Shown: positions 19,206-26,998 of the stretch, piece by piece | Layout of the letters: every line of letters starts with the position of its first letter | How positions within the stretch are numbered: position 1 is the stretch's first letter | Source: Paracoccaceae bacterium | Lineage (GTDB): Bacteria > Pseudomonadota > Alphaproteobacteria > Rhodobacterales > Rhodobacteraceae | Direction of reading: 5' to 3' | Assembly (NCBI GenBank): GCA_026982255.1 | Contig: JALSHL010000010.1 | Span: 1-33,930 of the forward strand | DNA length: 33,930 nt | Position numbers and translations under genes: made by a program | Notes under the pieces: generated by a model | The model's database searches: none | What the model was told of the DNA's origin: nothing | Seen by the model: the letters and a program-made list of their open reading frames with translations, nothing else

Positions 19206-20066
19206 CTAAAAATCTTTGCCGTATTCGTCGTATTTCACCGGCTTGGGTGAAAGAGCATAGGTTTTGGTGCGCAGGAAATCCATCATAGCCTTGGGATCTT
19301 TCACATACGCATCCAGTGCATCCTGATCCAGCGGCTCGCCAATGGCAACCCTGACGGGACGGTTCAGGCGGCGTTTGAACTCACTGATCAACAGGGCGGT
19401 GCGCACGGTCTTGTTGTAATGGCCGACGACCTGGAAGCGCCGCGAATTATGCCCCTCGAAGAACATCGGCACCACCGTCGCCCCCGATTTGGCAATCATC
19501 TTGGCCGAGAACGTCCGCCACACCGGATCCATCGGAAAGCCCAGCGGGCGTTGCGGCGAGGAAACCGAACCGCCCGGGAAAATCCCGACAGCGCCACCCT
19601 GCCCCAGATACTCCAGCGCCTTCTTGCGGGTCTGCAGGTTGAGGGCAACAGCCTCGCGCGTTTCATCGAAACTGATCGGCAGGATATGATCGCTGATGTC
19701 GTTGGCCTTGGAGAACACCCGATGCGCCAGAATGCGGAAATCGCCGCGGGTCTGCGACAGGATATGCCCCATCATCAACCCGTCCAGAATACCGTAGGGG
19801 TGGTTCGACAGCACCACCAGCGGCCCCTCGCGCGGGATATTGTCGAGCGAGCCGGACATGACATCGAGCCGCAACCGATACCGTTCGGTCATCGCATCCC
19901 AGAAATTGCGGCCGGCCTGCAACTCCTCGTCAATGCCGCGCAGACGCCGGATCACCTTCAACCGTCCTGTCGCATTCTCCAGCGAGCGGATGAACACCCG
20001 CTTGCGCAGGCTCTTGGCCGTGCTGGAATAACTGACATCGCGAACGGCCGAGCGATTGAGGCCCAT
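19206..20066 (-). CDS. Lysophospholipid acyltransferase family protein
   Basis: The 286-residue protein belongs to the PlsC-like glycerolipid acyltransferases. Motif I reads NHPYGILDG (88-96), with five residues between His89 and Asp95 (HX5D) rather than the classic HX4D, as in the ornithine-lipid/hemolysin-like branch. Motif III reads FPGGSVSSP (163-171), with Gly where FPEG is usual. VVPMFFEGHNSRRF and VAIGEPL also fit. There is no clear membrane helix. AAGGAG lies 7 bases before the ATG. A role in membrane or ornithine lipid acylation is possible; the substrate cannot be assigned. Confidence 0.85.
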   Translation of the reverse strand: MGLNRSAVRDVSYSSTAKSLRKRVFIRSLENATGRLKVIRRLRGIDEELQAGRNFWDAMTERYRLRLDVMSGSLDNIPREGPLVVLSNHPYGILDGLMMGHILSQTRGDFRILAHRVFSKANDISDHILPISFDETREAVALNLQTRKKALEYLGQGGAVGIFPGGSVSSPQRPLGFPMDPVWRTFSAKMIAKSGATVVPMFFEGHNSRRFQVVGHYNKTVRTALLISEFKRRLNRPVRVAIGEPLDQDALDAYVKDPKAMMDFLRTKTYALSPKPVKYDEYGKDF

Positions 20067-20106
20067 TGTCTGCTCCTTGTCTTGCGTGAACTTTACCTAT
20101 GGTCAG

Positions 20107-20184
20107 CTAAGGCATTTCCACCCGGATTACCAGAGGATTACCGTCGCTGTCCTGCCCGTAGCACATAACACACCCTGTTGGCAT
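20107..20184 (-). CDS. Possible 25-residue microprotein with a CxxC motif
   Basis: A short frame from the ATG at 20184 to the TAG at 20107 encodes 25 residues containing CVMCYGQDSDGNPLVIRV. AGAAGGA lies 8 bases before the ATG, a better site than many in this window, and the acyltransferase start follows 40 bases after the stop. The CxxC pair suggests metal binding or redox. Length is too short to trust from one genome; conservation would decide it. The alternative is an untranslated leader of the acyltransferase gene. Confidence 0.4.
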   Translation of the reverse strand: MPTGCVMCYGQDSDGNPLVIRVEMP

Positions 20185-20252
20185 CGCAAATATCCTTCTG
20201 CGTCGCAGCGACAACTCCGTTCCGGTGGCCGGCGCAGGTATCACGACGATGC

Positions 20253-20287
20253 AAAACAGAAAAGGGCCGCAACAGGTGCAGCCCTTT
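20253..20287 (-). terminator. Rho-independent terminator of rplM-rpsI
   Basis: Minus-strand AAAGGGCTGC and GCGGCCCTTT form a 10-pair stem with one G-U pair and a 7-base loop, followed by TCTGTTTT. It lies 24 bases after the rpsI stop. Confidence 0.85.
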
Positions 20288-20311
20288 CCGGATAGTGCGG
20301 TAACAAACGGC

Positions 20312-20800
20312 CTAGCGTTTGGAGAACTGGAAGCTCCGGCGTGCCTTGCGTTTACCGTATTTCTTGCGCTCGACCACGCGGCTGTCGCGGGTCAGGAAGC
20401 CGGCGGCCTTCAGCGGACCACGCAGGGACGGCTCATACAGCTGCAGCGCCTTGGAAATACCGTGCTTGACCGCACCGGCCTGACCGGAGAGGCCACCCCC
20501 CTTGACGGTTGCCATTACGTCGAACTCGCCGGTAACACCGGCAACCTCGAAGGGCTGGCGCAGGATCATCTGCAGAACCGGACGGGCGAAATACTTGTCC
20601 ATATCCTTGCCGTTGACGGTTACCTTGCCGGAACCGGGCTTGATCCAGACGCGGGCAACCGCATCCTTGCGTTTGCCGGTGGCATAGGAGCGGCCCAGTT
20701 CGTCACGCACCGGCTCGCGCGGGGCGGCCGTTTCCTCGACGGGGGCTTCCGCGACGACAGCTTCTTTCAGGTCGTCGAGTGTTTTGATATCGTCACTCAT
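20312..20800 (-). CDS. rpsI: 30S ribosomal protein S9
   Basis: S9 is a small-subunit protein whose C-terminal tail reaches the P-site tRNA. The 162-residue product has the extended acidic N-terminus typical of alphaproteobacteria ([21 protein letters not shown]) and the conserved [37 protein letters not shown] and the terminal [15 protein letters not shown], with the invariant KR end. The start lies two bases after the rplM stop, the usual rplM-rpsI pair. The terminator at 20253-20287 ends the unit. Confidence 0.97.
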   Translation of the reverse strand: MSDDIKTLDDLKEAVVAEAPVEETAAPREPVRDELGRSYATGKRKDAVARVWIKPGSGKVTVNGKDMDKYFARPVLQMILRQPFEVAGVTGEFDVMATVKGGGLSGQAGAVKHGISKALQLYEPSLRGPLKAAGFLTRDSRVVERKKYGKRKARRSFQFSKR

Positions 20801-20802
20801 GT

Positions 20803-21267
20803 TTATGCACTCCGCGTGTTTTTCGGGTTCATGGCCTTGACGTCCAGAACTTCGGGGTTTTGGGCTTCATGCGGATGCTCGGCACCTGCATAGACGCGAA
20901 GGTTGGTCATCTGCTGCCGGGACAGCGGGCCACCGGGCAGCATGCGCTGGATGGCCTTGGTGATCACACGCTCGGGGTGCTTCCCTTCGAGAATATCGCC
21001 TGCGGTGCGGAATTTGATCCCGCCCGGATGGCCGGTGTGCCAGTAGTAACGCTTGTCGGCGCGTTTGTTACCGGTCATCTGCACTTTTTCAGCGTTGATG
21101 ATGATAACATTGTCGCCCATGTCCATGTGCGGGGTAAAGGTCGCCTTGTGCTTGCCGCGCAGGCGCATGGCAACGATGCTGGCAAGACGGCCCAGAACAA
21201 CGCCCTCGGCGTCGATCAGGATCCATTTCTTGTCAATATCGGCCGGTTTGGCAGAATATGTTTTCAT
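20803..21267 (-). CDS. rplM: 50S ribosomal protein L13
   Basis: L13 is an early-assembling large-subunit protein. The 154-residue product starts [15 protein letters not shown] and contains [31 protein letters not shown], the [17 protein letters not shown] core and GMLP-type [13 protein letters not shown]. The ATG at 21267 is chosen over an upstream GTG (21294) because nearly all homologues begin at this MKT. A weak promoter-like TTAACG-N18-TATATG lies about 80 bases upstream, and the leader holds a hairpin at 21292-21313. It heads the rplM-rpsI unit, downstream of the thioesterase gene. Confidence 0.97.
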   Translation of the reverse strand: MKTYSAKPADIDKKWILIDAEGVVLGRLASIVAMRLRGKHKATFTPHMDMGDNVIIINAEKVQMTGNKRADKRYYWHTGHPGGIKFRTAGDILEGKHPERVITKAIQRMLPGGPLSRQQMTNLRVYAGAEHPHEAQNPEVLDVKAMNPKNTRSA

Positions 21268-21291
21268 TTTCTCGATCCGTTTCGGAGTTGG

Positions 21292-21313
21292 CACAAGGGG
21301 GATTCCCCTCGTG
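21292..21313 (-). other. Leader hairpin of the rplM-rpsI transcript
   Basis: CACGAGGGG and CCCCTTGTG (minus strand) form a 9-pair stem with one mismatch around a 4-base loop, 24 bases before the rplM ATG. It could be the target for L13 autoregulation, known in other bacteria, but no alignment is available here. Confidence 0.45.
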
Positions 21314-21410
21314 TGAATTCGATACGGGGGGTTTTACGCATATAGAGCGCACCGTCAAGCGCCGTTAACACGATATTTCATCGTATTTTCAAAGCATTAC
21401 AAATTAGGTA

Positions 21411-21848
21411 TCATTTTACCCCAATTCCGGACGGCTTCTGCGGCATCGAATAGGTCAGATTGGCGTGGGCCACGGGTTCGGCCATGCCATCGGAATAGAC
21501 CAGCACATCGCCGACACTCAAAACCTTGCCCAGTTTCAGGATCCGCGCCTCGGCAATCAGGTCGGTCGGCGCGGGGCGGCGCATGAAATCGATGTGGCAG
21601 CTCGTGGTTACCGCCAGCGCCTCCGGCCCGATCATCGCCAGCGTGGCGATATAATAGGCGCAATCGACCGCCGTGAACATGGCGGGGCCGGACACCGTGC
21701 CACCCGGGCGCAGGTCGTCGTCGGTGATCCGCATCCGCACTTTCACACGGAACGGCGCCACCTCCAGAATGGTAAAAGCCCCCTTCATCTGCGGAAACAC
21801 CCGGTCAAGGAATTCCTGCATTTCGGGAATGCTCATCTTTACCGTCAT
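21411..21848 (-). CDS. PaaI-type hotdog thioesterase
   Basis: The 145-residue protein has a hotdog fold of the PaaI/YbgC-like thioesterase group: PQMKGAFTILEVAPFRVKVRMRI, the central helix motif RPGGTVSGPAMFTAVDCAYYIATLAM with the putative catalytic Asp, and the strand pattern AVTTSCHIDFMRRPAPTDLIAEARILKLGK. It would hydrolyse an acyl-CoA; the substrate is unknown. The start at 21848 is preceded by GGAAGA; upstream in-frame codons run into the divergent hydratase gene. It is divergent from that crotonase-family gene with 61 bases between, suggesting a shared acyl-CoA role. Confidence 0.85.
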   Translation of the reverse strand: MTVKMSIPEMQEFLDRVFPQMKGAFTILEVAPFRVKVRMRITDDDLRPGGTVSGPAMFTAVDCAYYIATLAMIGPEALAVTTSCHIDFMRRPAPTDLIAEARILKLGKVLSVGDVLVYSDGMAEPVAHANLTYSMPQKPSGIGVK

Positions 21849-21909
21849 TTTTTCTTCCAAAATCCGCGCCCTCATGGAATTGTTGCATTGAAACAGAGGA
21901 GTCTCCGAA

Positions 21910-22698
21910 ATGTCCGATATTTTGCTGCGCCAAGACAAGAATGCCGTTGCGTCACTGACCATGAACGCTCCGAACAAGCTCAATGCCCTGTCCGAGGAAA
22001 TGCTGGCCGCCCTGCAAGGGGAACTGGAAGCCATCGCCGGCGACGACAGCATCCGCGCCGTTATCATCAAAGGTGCGGGCAAGGCGTTTTGCGCCGGTCA
22101 CGACCTGAAACAGATGACCGCCGCGCGGCAAGCCGAGGACGGCGGCAAGGCCTATTTCAACGAGCTTTTTGCCACCTGCGGCCGCCTGATGACCACCATC
22201 ACCCGCATCCCGAAGCCGGTGATCGCGCAGGTCCACGGCATCGCCACGGCAGCGGGTTGCCAGATGGTTGCCTCCTGCGACATGGCCGTGGCGGCGGAGG
22301 GCACCCGTTTCGGCGTCAACGGTGTCAACATCGGCCTGTTCTGCTCCACCCCCATGGTGGCACTGACCCGCAACATCCCGCGCAAACAGGCGTTCGAGAT
22401 GCTGACCACCGGCGAGTTTATCATGGCCGACCGCGCCCGCGACCTCGGTCTGGTCAACCGTGTGGTGCCGCATGACGATCTGGAGGATGAAACCGCCGCG
22501 CTGGCCGAAAAGGTCGCCGCGCAACTGGGCGTGGCGGTGAAAATCGGCAAGGAGGCTTTCTACAAGCAGGCCGAAATGACGCTGGACGAAGCCTATGCCT
22601 ATACCGGCGCGGTGATGGCGGAAAACATGCTGTTCCGCGATACCGAACAGGGCATCGCGGCCTTTCTCGACAAACGCAAACCGGAATGGGAGCAGTAG
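21910..22698 (+). CDS. Enoyl-CoA hydratase/isomerase family protein, ECHDC3-like
   Basis: The 262-residue crotonase-fold protein has LNALSEEMLAALQ, the first oxyanion motif GAGKAFCAGHDLKQM and the second HGIATAAGCQMVASCD. The region that normally carries the catalytic acids reads GVNGVNIGLFCSTPMVALTRN, with Cys and Ser where hydratases have Glu and GGTQRL. This is the ECHDC3-like pattern, for which hydratase activity is doubtful. GAGGAG lies 8 bases before the ATG. It is divergent from the thioesterase gene and convergent with the heme A synthase gene, whose stop lies 4 bases away. Confidence 0.88.
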   Translation: MSDILLRQDKNAVASLTMNAPNKLNALSEEMLAALQGELEAIAGDDSIRAVIIKGAGKAFCAGHDLKQMTAARQAEDGGKAYFNELFATCGRLMTTITRIPKPVIAQVHGIATAAGCQMVASCDMAVAAEGTRFGVNGVNIGLFCSTPMVALTRNIPRKQAFEMLTTGEFIMADRARDLGLVNRVVPHDDLEDETAALAEKVAAQLGVAVKIGKEAFYKQAEMTLDEAYAYTGAVMAENMLFRDTEQGIAAFLDKRKPEWEQ

Positions 22699-22702
22699 TC
22701 CC

Positions 22703-23830
22703 CTACCCGCGCGAAATGCTCTGCTGCACCGGATAGGCGGCACCGAAGCGTGCCCGCAGGATCATTACGAACACGCCCACCGCGCCGAGCTGATGTACAA
22801 TGGCAATGTTCACCGGCGCACCGTAAAGCACCGTGACGATCCCGAGCGTGACCTGCCCGAACAGCAGCACCAGCACCCAGTCGAAACGCCGGCGCAGATC
22901 GGCCAGCGGGCTTTTGCGGCTGCGCCACCAGGCGTAAATCCCGAGCGCAAAAACCAGATAGCCCGCCATACGGTGATTGAACTGCACCAGCGCCGGGTTT
23001 TCGAAGAAGTTGCTCCACATCGGGGTCTTGTCGAAACTCTCGGAGGGCAGGAACTCGCCCGCCATGTCCGGCCATGTCGGGAATGTGCGCCCGGCATCGA
23101 TCCCCGCCACCAGCGCGCCCAGCAATATCTGGAAAAACAGCAATGCAGCCAGAACAGCCGCCAGCCGCATCAGCCCTTGGTCACGCGAGCGGCGCGCCTG
23201 TAACAGATCCGCCGGTTCGCGCCGCAACTCGAACACAAACCACGCCATGATGCCGAGAATGGCGAACGCCAGCCCCAGATGGATCGCCAGACGATAGGAG
23301 GCCACATCGACCATTCGCCCGACCAGCCCCGAAGATACCATCCACCAGCCGACAGCCCCCTGCAAACCGCCGAGAACCCCGAGGCTGAACATCTTCCAGC
23401 CCCAGCCGGTCGGGATTTGCCTGCGCAACCCGAACCACAGCATTCCGAAAGCCCAGACCACCCCGACCATACGGCCCAGCAGGCGATGGCCCCATTCCCA
23501 CCAGAAGATGCCCTTGAATTCCTCGAGGCTCATACCCTTGTTCTGCAACCGGTATTCCGGCGAAGCCTGGTATTTCGAGAACTCCTCGGCCCAGGCATCG
23601 GCTCCGACCGGCGGAATGACTCCCGTTACGGGTTTCCATTCGGTGATCGACAGGCCGCTGTCGGTCAGCCTCGTCATGCCGCCGATAACAATCATGCCCA
23701 CGACCATGGCAAACAGGATCGCCACCCAGACCGAAATCGCCTTGCGCGCCGGTTTGCGCTTGCCCTTTTGCGGAGCGGGCGCGGCGTTCTTGCTGTCGAC
23801 TTCCTCGAAAATACTACGCGTATTGCTCAT
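22703..23830 (-). CDS. ctaA: Heme A synthase (COX15/CtaA, type 2)
   Basis: Heme A synthase oxidises the C8 methyl of heme O to the formyl group of heme A, used by aa3-type cytochrome oxidases. The 375-residue protein has eight membrane helices in two four-helix repeats and four heme-ligand histidines: WWEWGHRLLGR (His115), LAIHLGLAF (184), VQFNHRMAGY (286) and AIVHQLGAV (346). The first loop GGMTRLTDSGLSITEWKPVTGVIPP is typical. No cysteine pair is present in the extracytoplasmic loop, matching the proteobacterial/mitochondrial type. The ATG at 23830 is preceded by GGGGAG at about 6 bases, formed by the codons after an earlier ATG (23845). Confidence 0.95.
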   Translation of the reverse strand: MSNTRSIFEEVDSKNAAPAPQKGKRKPARKAISVWVAILFAMVVGMIVIGGMTRLTDSGLSITEWKPVTGVIPPVGADAWAEEFSKYQASPEYRLQNKGMSLEEFKGIFWWEWGHRLLGRMVGVVWAFGMLWFGLRRQIPTGWGWKMFSLGVLGGLQGAVGWWMVSSGLVGRMVDVASYRLAIHLGLAFAILGIMAWFVFELRREPADLLQARRSRDQGLMRLAAVLAALLFFQILLGALVAGIDAGRTFPTWPDMAGEFLPSESFDKTPMWSNFFENPALVQFNHRMAGYLVFALGIYAWWRSRKSPLADLRRRFDWVLVLLFGQVTLGIVTVLYGAPVNIAIVHQLGAVGVFVMILRARFGAAYPVQQSISRG

Positions 23831-23886
23831 GGAACTCCCCTTCATTTGTGCCGGAGATTACGGCGCGGCCCCTTGGCCCGCAAGCC

Positions 23887-24660
23887 TCAATCCTGCCCCC
23901 GCCGCTTTTCCGTGAGCGCCCGCAGCACCCCGTGCAACGTGCGCACATCCGCATCGGTCAGATCGAGACGCGAGAACATGTTGCGCAGGTTCTCGATCAT
24001 CGAGTCGCGTTTGTGTTCGGGCCAGAAAAACCCGACATCGTCCAGCTTGGCTTCCAGATGTTCGGTGAATTTTTCCACCTCGATATGGGTGGCAAAGCGG
24101 GTTTTTCCCATCTCGCGCACCTCGGGCACCACATCGTCGGCCTGCCGCCGCCATTCGTAGGCATTCAGCAACACCGATTGTGCCAGATTAAGCGAGGCAA
24201 AGGCCGGGTTGACCGGAATGGAGATCAGCGCATTGGCCCGCACGATATCGGCGTTTTCCAGCCCGGCCCGCTCCGGTCCGAACATTACGCCGACCTTCTG
24301 CCCTGCCGCAATCATCTCGCGCGCCTCGGCCATGGCCCGTTCCGGTGTCAGAACGGTTTTGGTCAGATCGCGCGAACGCGCCGTGGTGGCAAAGACATAG
24401 TTGAGGTCGGCCAGTGCCGCCTCGGTGCTGGCGACAACCTGCACCTGGTCCAGCACCCTGCCCGCGCCCGAGGCCATCGCCACCGCCTTCGGGTTCGGCC
24501 AGCCGTCGCGCGGGGCGACAAGGCGCATCCGGTCCAGACCGAAATTCCACATCGCCCGTGCCGCACCGCCGATATTCTCGCCCATCTGCGGGCGCACCAG
24601 AATAAAGGCCGGAGTCGGCCCCTGCCATCCTTCGTCTTTCGCGTGATCTGTGCCGGACAT
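23887..24660 (-). CDS. trmJ: tRNA (cytidine/uridine-2'-O-)-methyltransferase, TrmJ type
   Basis: TrmJ methylates the ribose at position 32 of tRNA using S-adenosylmethionine. The 257-residue SPOUT-fold protein has motif 1 ILVRPQMGENIGGAARAMWNFGL, motif 2 VGVMFGPERAGLENADI and the knotted motif 3 ISIPVNPAFASLNLAQSVLLNAYEW, then a C-terminal helical region (SMIENLRNMFSRLDLTDADVRTLHGVLRAL). The ATG at 24660 has GGAGG about 5 bases before it; an in-frame upstream ATG would run through the divergent regulatory region. It is divergent from icd. Other SpoU-like targets cannot be excluded. Confidence 0.9.
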   Translation of the reverse strand: MSGTDHAKDEGWQGPTPAFILVRPQMGENIGGAARAMWNFGLDRMRLVAPRDGWPNPKAVAMASGAGRVLDQVQVVASTEAALADLNYVFATTARSRDLTKTVLTPERAMAEAREMIAAGQKVGVMFGPERAGLENADIVRANALISIPVNPAFASLNLAQSVLLNAYEWRRQADDVVPEVREMGKTRFATHIEVEKFTEHLEAKLDDVGFFWPEHKRDSMIENLRNMFSRLDLTDADVRTLHGVLRALTEKRRGQD

Positions 24661-24694
24661 TTCCGCCTCCGTTCCGTTTGCGCGCCTGATACGC

Positions 24695-24713
24695 TGCATA
24701 TGTCGCATATGCA
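24695..24713. promoter_or_regulatory. Dyad TGCATATG-N3-CATATGCA between trmJ and icd
   Basis: The 8-base arms are exact reverse complements around TCG. It lies in the 155-base divergent region, 35 bases from the trmJ start. The form suggests an operator for a dimeric regulator; none is identified. Confidence 0.6.
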
Positions 24714-24728
24714 ACGGCAAGAAATTCA

Positions 24729-24766
24729 GTATACCGACGTATACAACCCTTTCCTTTTGCGATAAT
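24729..24766 (+). promoter_or_regulatory. Candidate icd promoter with GTATAC repeat
   Basis: GTATAC occurs twice (24729-24734 and 24739-24744), 10 bases apart from start to start, about one helix turn. GATAAT at 24761-24766 is a fair -10 element; its -35 position, 16 bases upstream, falls on the second GTATAC and is not TTGACA-like, suggesting an activator-dependent or repressor-controlled promoter. Confidence 0.45.
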
Positions 24767-24815
24767 ATCCCGTAAACAGCGCCAAATCATCGAATCCAAC
24801 ACCAAGGGGACCAGC

Positions 24816-26027
24816 ATGGCCAAGATCAAAGTAGACAATCCGGTCGTCGAGCTCGACGGCGACGAGATGACCCGCATCATCTGGCAGTTCATCAAGGACA
24901 AACTGATCCTGCCCTATCTCGATATCGACCTGAAATACTACGATCTGGGCATCGAGGAGCGCGACCGCACCAACGACCAGATCACCATCGACGCGGCCAA
25001 CGCGATCAAGAAATACGGTGTCGGCATCAAATGCGCCACCATCACGCCGGATGAAGCCCGGGTCGAGGAATTCGGCCTGAAGGAAATGTGGCGCTCGCCG
25101 AACGGCACCATCCGCAACATTCTTGGCGGTGTGGTGTTCCGCGCACCGATCATCTGCAAAAACGTGCCGCGCCTTGTCCCCGGCTGGACCGATCCGATCG
25201 TCATCGGGCGCCACGCCTTTGGCGACCAGTATAAAGCCACCGACTTCCTGATGCCCGGCCCCGGCCAGTTGACCATGAAATTCGTCGGCGAGGACGGTAC
25301 GGTGATCGAGAAGGTTGTCTATGACGCCCCCTCCGCCGGTGTCGCCATGGGCATGTACAACCTTGACGACTCCATCCGCGATTTCGCCCGCGCCTCGTTC
25401 AACTACGGTCTGGACAAGGGCTGGCCGGTGTATCTGTCGACCAAGAACACCATCCTGAAAGCCTATGACGGCCGTTTCAAGGATCTGTTCCAGGAGGTAT
25501 TCGACGCCGAATTCGCCGACAAGTTCGCGGAAAAAGGCATCACCTACGAACATCGCCTGATCGACGATATGGTCGCTTCGGCCATGAAATGGTCGGGCAA
25601 ATTCGTCTGGGCCTGTAAAAACTACGACGGCGACGTGCAGTCGGATACGGTGGCACAGGGTTTCGGCTCGCTTGGCCTGATGACCTCCATCCTGATGACA
25701 CCGGACGGGAAAACCGTCGAGGCCGAGGCCGCCCACGGCACGGTTACCCGCCACTATCGCCAGCACCAGAAGGGCGAGGCGACCTCGACCAACTCCATCG
25801 CCTCGATCTTTGCATGGACCGGCGGCCTGAAGCACCGTGCCAAGCTGGACGGCAACGAAGCCCTGAAAAACTTCGCCGAGACGCTGGAACGTGTGGTTGT
25901 CGATACCGTGGAAAGCGGGTTTATGACCAAGGATCTGGCGCTGCTCGTCGGACCGGACCAAAAATGGCTGACCACCGAAGGGTTCCTCGAAAAAGTCGAC
26001 GAGAACCTGAAAAAAGAATTGGCCTGA
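24816..26027 (+). CDS. icd: NADP-dependent isocitrate dehydrogenase
   Basis: This TCA-cycle enzyme oxidises isocitrate to 2-oxoglutarate and supplies NADPH. The 403-residue protein starts [20 protein letters not shown] and belongs to the homodimeric type II group shared with eukaryotes, not the E. coli Icd type. Visible sites are [15 protein letters not shown], the substrate-binding SPNGTIRN, the [13 protein letters not shown] loop, [20 protein letters not shown] with metal-binding aspartates, and the NADP-binding [19 protein letters not shown] lies 7 bases before the ATG. A strong terminator follows at 26052-26081. Confidence 0.97.
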   Translation: MAKIKVDNPVVELDGDEMTRIIWQFIKDKLILPYLDIDLKYYDLGIEERDRTNDQITIDAANAIKKYGVGIKCATITPDEARVEEFGLKEMWRSPNGTIRNILGGVVFRAPIICKNVPRLVPGWTDPIVIGRHAFGDQYKATDFLMPGPGQLTMKFVGEDGTVIEKVVYDAPSAGVAMGMYNLDDSIRDFARASFNYGLDKGWPVYLSTKNTILKAYDGRFKDLFQEVFDAEFADKFAEKGITYEHRLIDDMVASAMKWSGKFVWACKNYDGDVQSDTVAQGFGSLGLMTSILMTPDGKTVEAEAAHGTVTRHYRQHQKGEATSTNSIASIFAWTGGLKHRAKLDGNEALKNFAETLERVVVDTVESGFMTKDLALLVGPDQKWLTTEGFLEKVDENLKKELA

Positions 26028-26051
26028 TCCTCCTCCCTGGACTACGGTCGA

Positions 26052-26081
26052 AGGGCGTCCCGCACGGGGCGCCCTTTTTTT
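26052..26081 (+). terminator. Rho-independent terminator of icd
   Basis: AGGGCGTCCCG and CGGGGCGCCCT pair with one G-U and a very short loop, followed by seven T. It lies 24 bases after the icd stop and only 16 bases before the SMR gene start. Confidence 0.88.
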
Positions 26082-26097
26082 CTGTCGGAGGCACCCC

Positions 26098-26433
26098 ATG
26101 CCCGTGCAATATATCTATCTGCTGGTCGCTATCGTAGCCGAGGTTATCGGCACTTCCGCCATGCAGGCCTCGGCGCAGTTCACCCGCCTTTGGCCCTCGG
26201 TGCTGATGGTGCTGGCCTATGGCGGGTCGTTCTATTTCATGGCGCTGGCCCTGAAATACATGCCCGTCGCCATCGTCTATGCGATCTGGTCCGGTCTCGG
26301 CATCGTCTTTATCGGAGTTGTCGGCTGGATCTGGTTCAAACAGTCGATCGACCTTGCGGGAATCATCGGCATTTCGCTGATTGTCGCCGGCGTCGTGGTC
26401 ATCCAGCTATTTTCGAACTCGGCCTCGCATTAG
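26098..26433 (+). CDS. Small multidrug resistance (SMR/EmrE family) transporter
   Basis: The 111-residue protein has four membrane helices and the proton- and drug-binding glutamate in AIVAEVIGTSAM (Glu15, equivalent to Glu14 of EmrE). Typical segments are SFYFMALALKYMPVAIVYAIWSGLGIVFIG and the last helix GIIGISLIVAGVVVIQLFS. It would work as an antiparallel dimer exporting cationic compounds or guanidinium; the exact subgroup (EmrE or Gdx) is not settled by the sequence. GGAGG lies 7 bases before the ATG. It sits directly behind the icd terminator and overlaps the converging DUF1330 gene by four bases at the stop codons. Confidence 0.92.
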   Translation: MPVQYIYLLVAIVAEVIGTSAMQASAQFTRLWPSVLMVLAYGGSFYFMALALKYMPVAIVYAIWSGLGIVFIGVVGWIWFKQSIDLAGIIGISLIVAGVVVIQLFSNSASH

Positions 26434-26714
26434 GCCCCTTCGACAATCACCAGATCCCGCTCGGAATTTTCCAGCGCAATTGGCAGGATCTCCCGATATT
26501 CCGGCGAGTCATAAAACCGTCGCGCGGTATCGCGGTCCGGAAACTCGATCACCACATGGCGATCCGGTCCGCTACCCTCGACCTGTTCAAAGGCCCCTGC
26601 CTTGACAAGAAACCGCCCGCCGAAAGCCTCGGCCAGTGCCGGCGTGCGCGCGGCATATTCCTTGTAAGCATCAAGGTTCGTCACCCTGATCCGCGCAATG
26701 ATATAGGCGGCCAT
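26430..26714 (-). CDS. DUF1330 domain protein, second copy
   Basis: This 94-residue ferredoxin-like (dimeric alpha-beta barrel) protein of the DUF1330 family has the usual AAYIIARIRVTNLDAYKEY start, FGGRFLVKAG, HVVIEFPDRDTARRFYDSPEY and a terminal DLVIVEGA. Function is unknown. It follows a paralogue of the same length with the junction TGATG (stop and start share one base), so it is translationally coupled. The two proteins share the layout I-x-V-T/D-D-x-Y-x-x-Y, GG-F, and YxSPEYxE. Its stop overlaps that of the converging SMR gene. Confidence 0.87.
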   Translation of the reverse strand: MAAYIIARIRVTNLDAYKEYAARTPALAEAFGGRFLVKAGAFEQVEGSGPDRHVVIEFPDRDTARRFYDSPEYREILPIALENSERDLVIVEGA

Positions 26715-26998
26715 CAGACCCCCTCGACGAAGGTATACTCGCGTTCCGCTGCCGGCAGCCCGTAGGAGAGCGCCTCCTGATACTCCGGCGAATGATAAAA
26801 CGCCTTGGCAGTATCCATATCCTTGAAGCGGATAATCACGTTGCGCGCGCGGCCCTTGCCCTCCATGTGGACACATTCGCCGCCACGGGCCAGAAACTCG
26901 CCGCCGTATTTCAGCACCGCTGGTCCGGCGAGTTCCGCGTATTTCGCGTATTCGTCCGGATCTGTCACATCGATATGGACCATCGCATAAACAGCCAT
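26714..26998 (-). CDS. DUF1330 domain protein, first copy
   Basis: This 94-residue DUF1330 protein starts AVYAMVHIDVTDPDEYAKYAEL, followed by YGGEFLARGGECVHMEGKGRARNVIIRFKDMDTAKAFYHSPEYQEAL and ending YTFVEGV. It is clearly a paralogue of the following gene, by tandem duplication, with equal length. It starts directly after the alaS stop with no gap, so all three are probably one transcript. Family members are small dimeric proteins of unknown role. The divergence between the two copies suggests a heterodimer or separate ligands. Confidence 0.87.
   Translation of the reverse strand: MAVYAMVHIDVTDPDEYAKYAELAGPAVLKYGGEFLARGGECVHMEGKGRARNVIIRFKDMDTAKAFYHSPEYQEALSYGLPAAEREYTFVEGV

Noticed and set aside
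17610-19250. Plus-strand open frame of 546 codons across argC and murI
   Set aside because: Antisense to two clear biosynthetic genes; no motifs of its own.
21330-21360. TTGACG before rplM as a -35 element
   Set aside because: The only good -10 (TATATG) lies 8 bases away, far from the needed 16-18; a weaker TTAACG-N18-TATATG pairing is mentioned with rplM instead.
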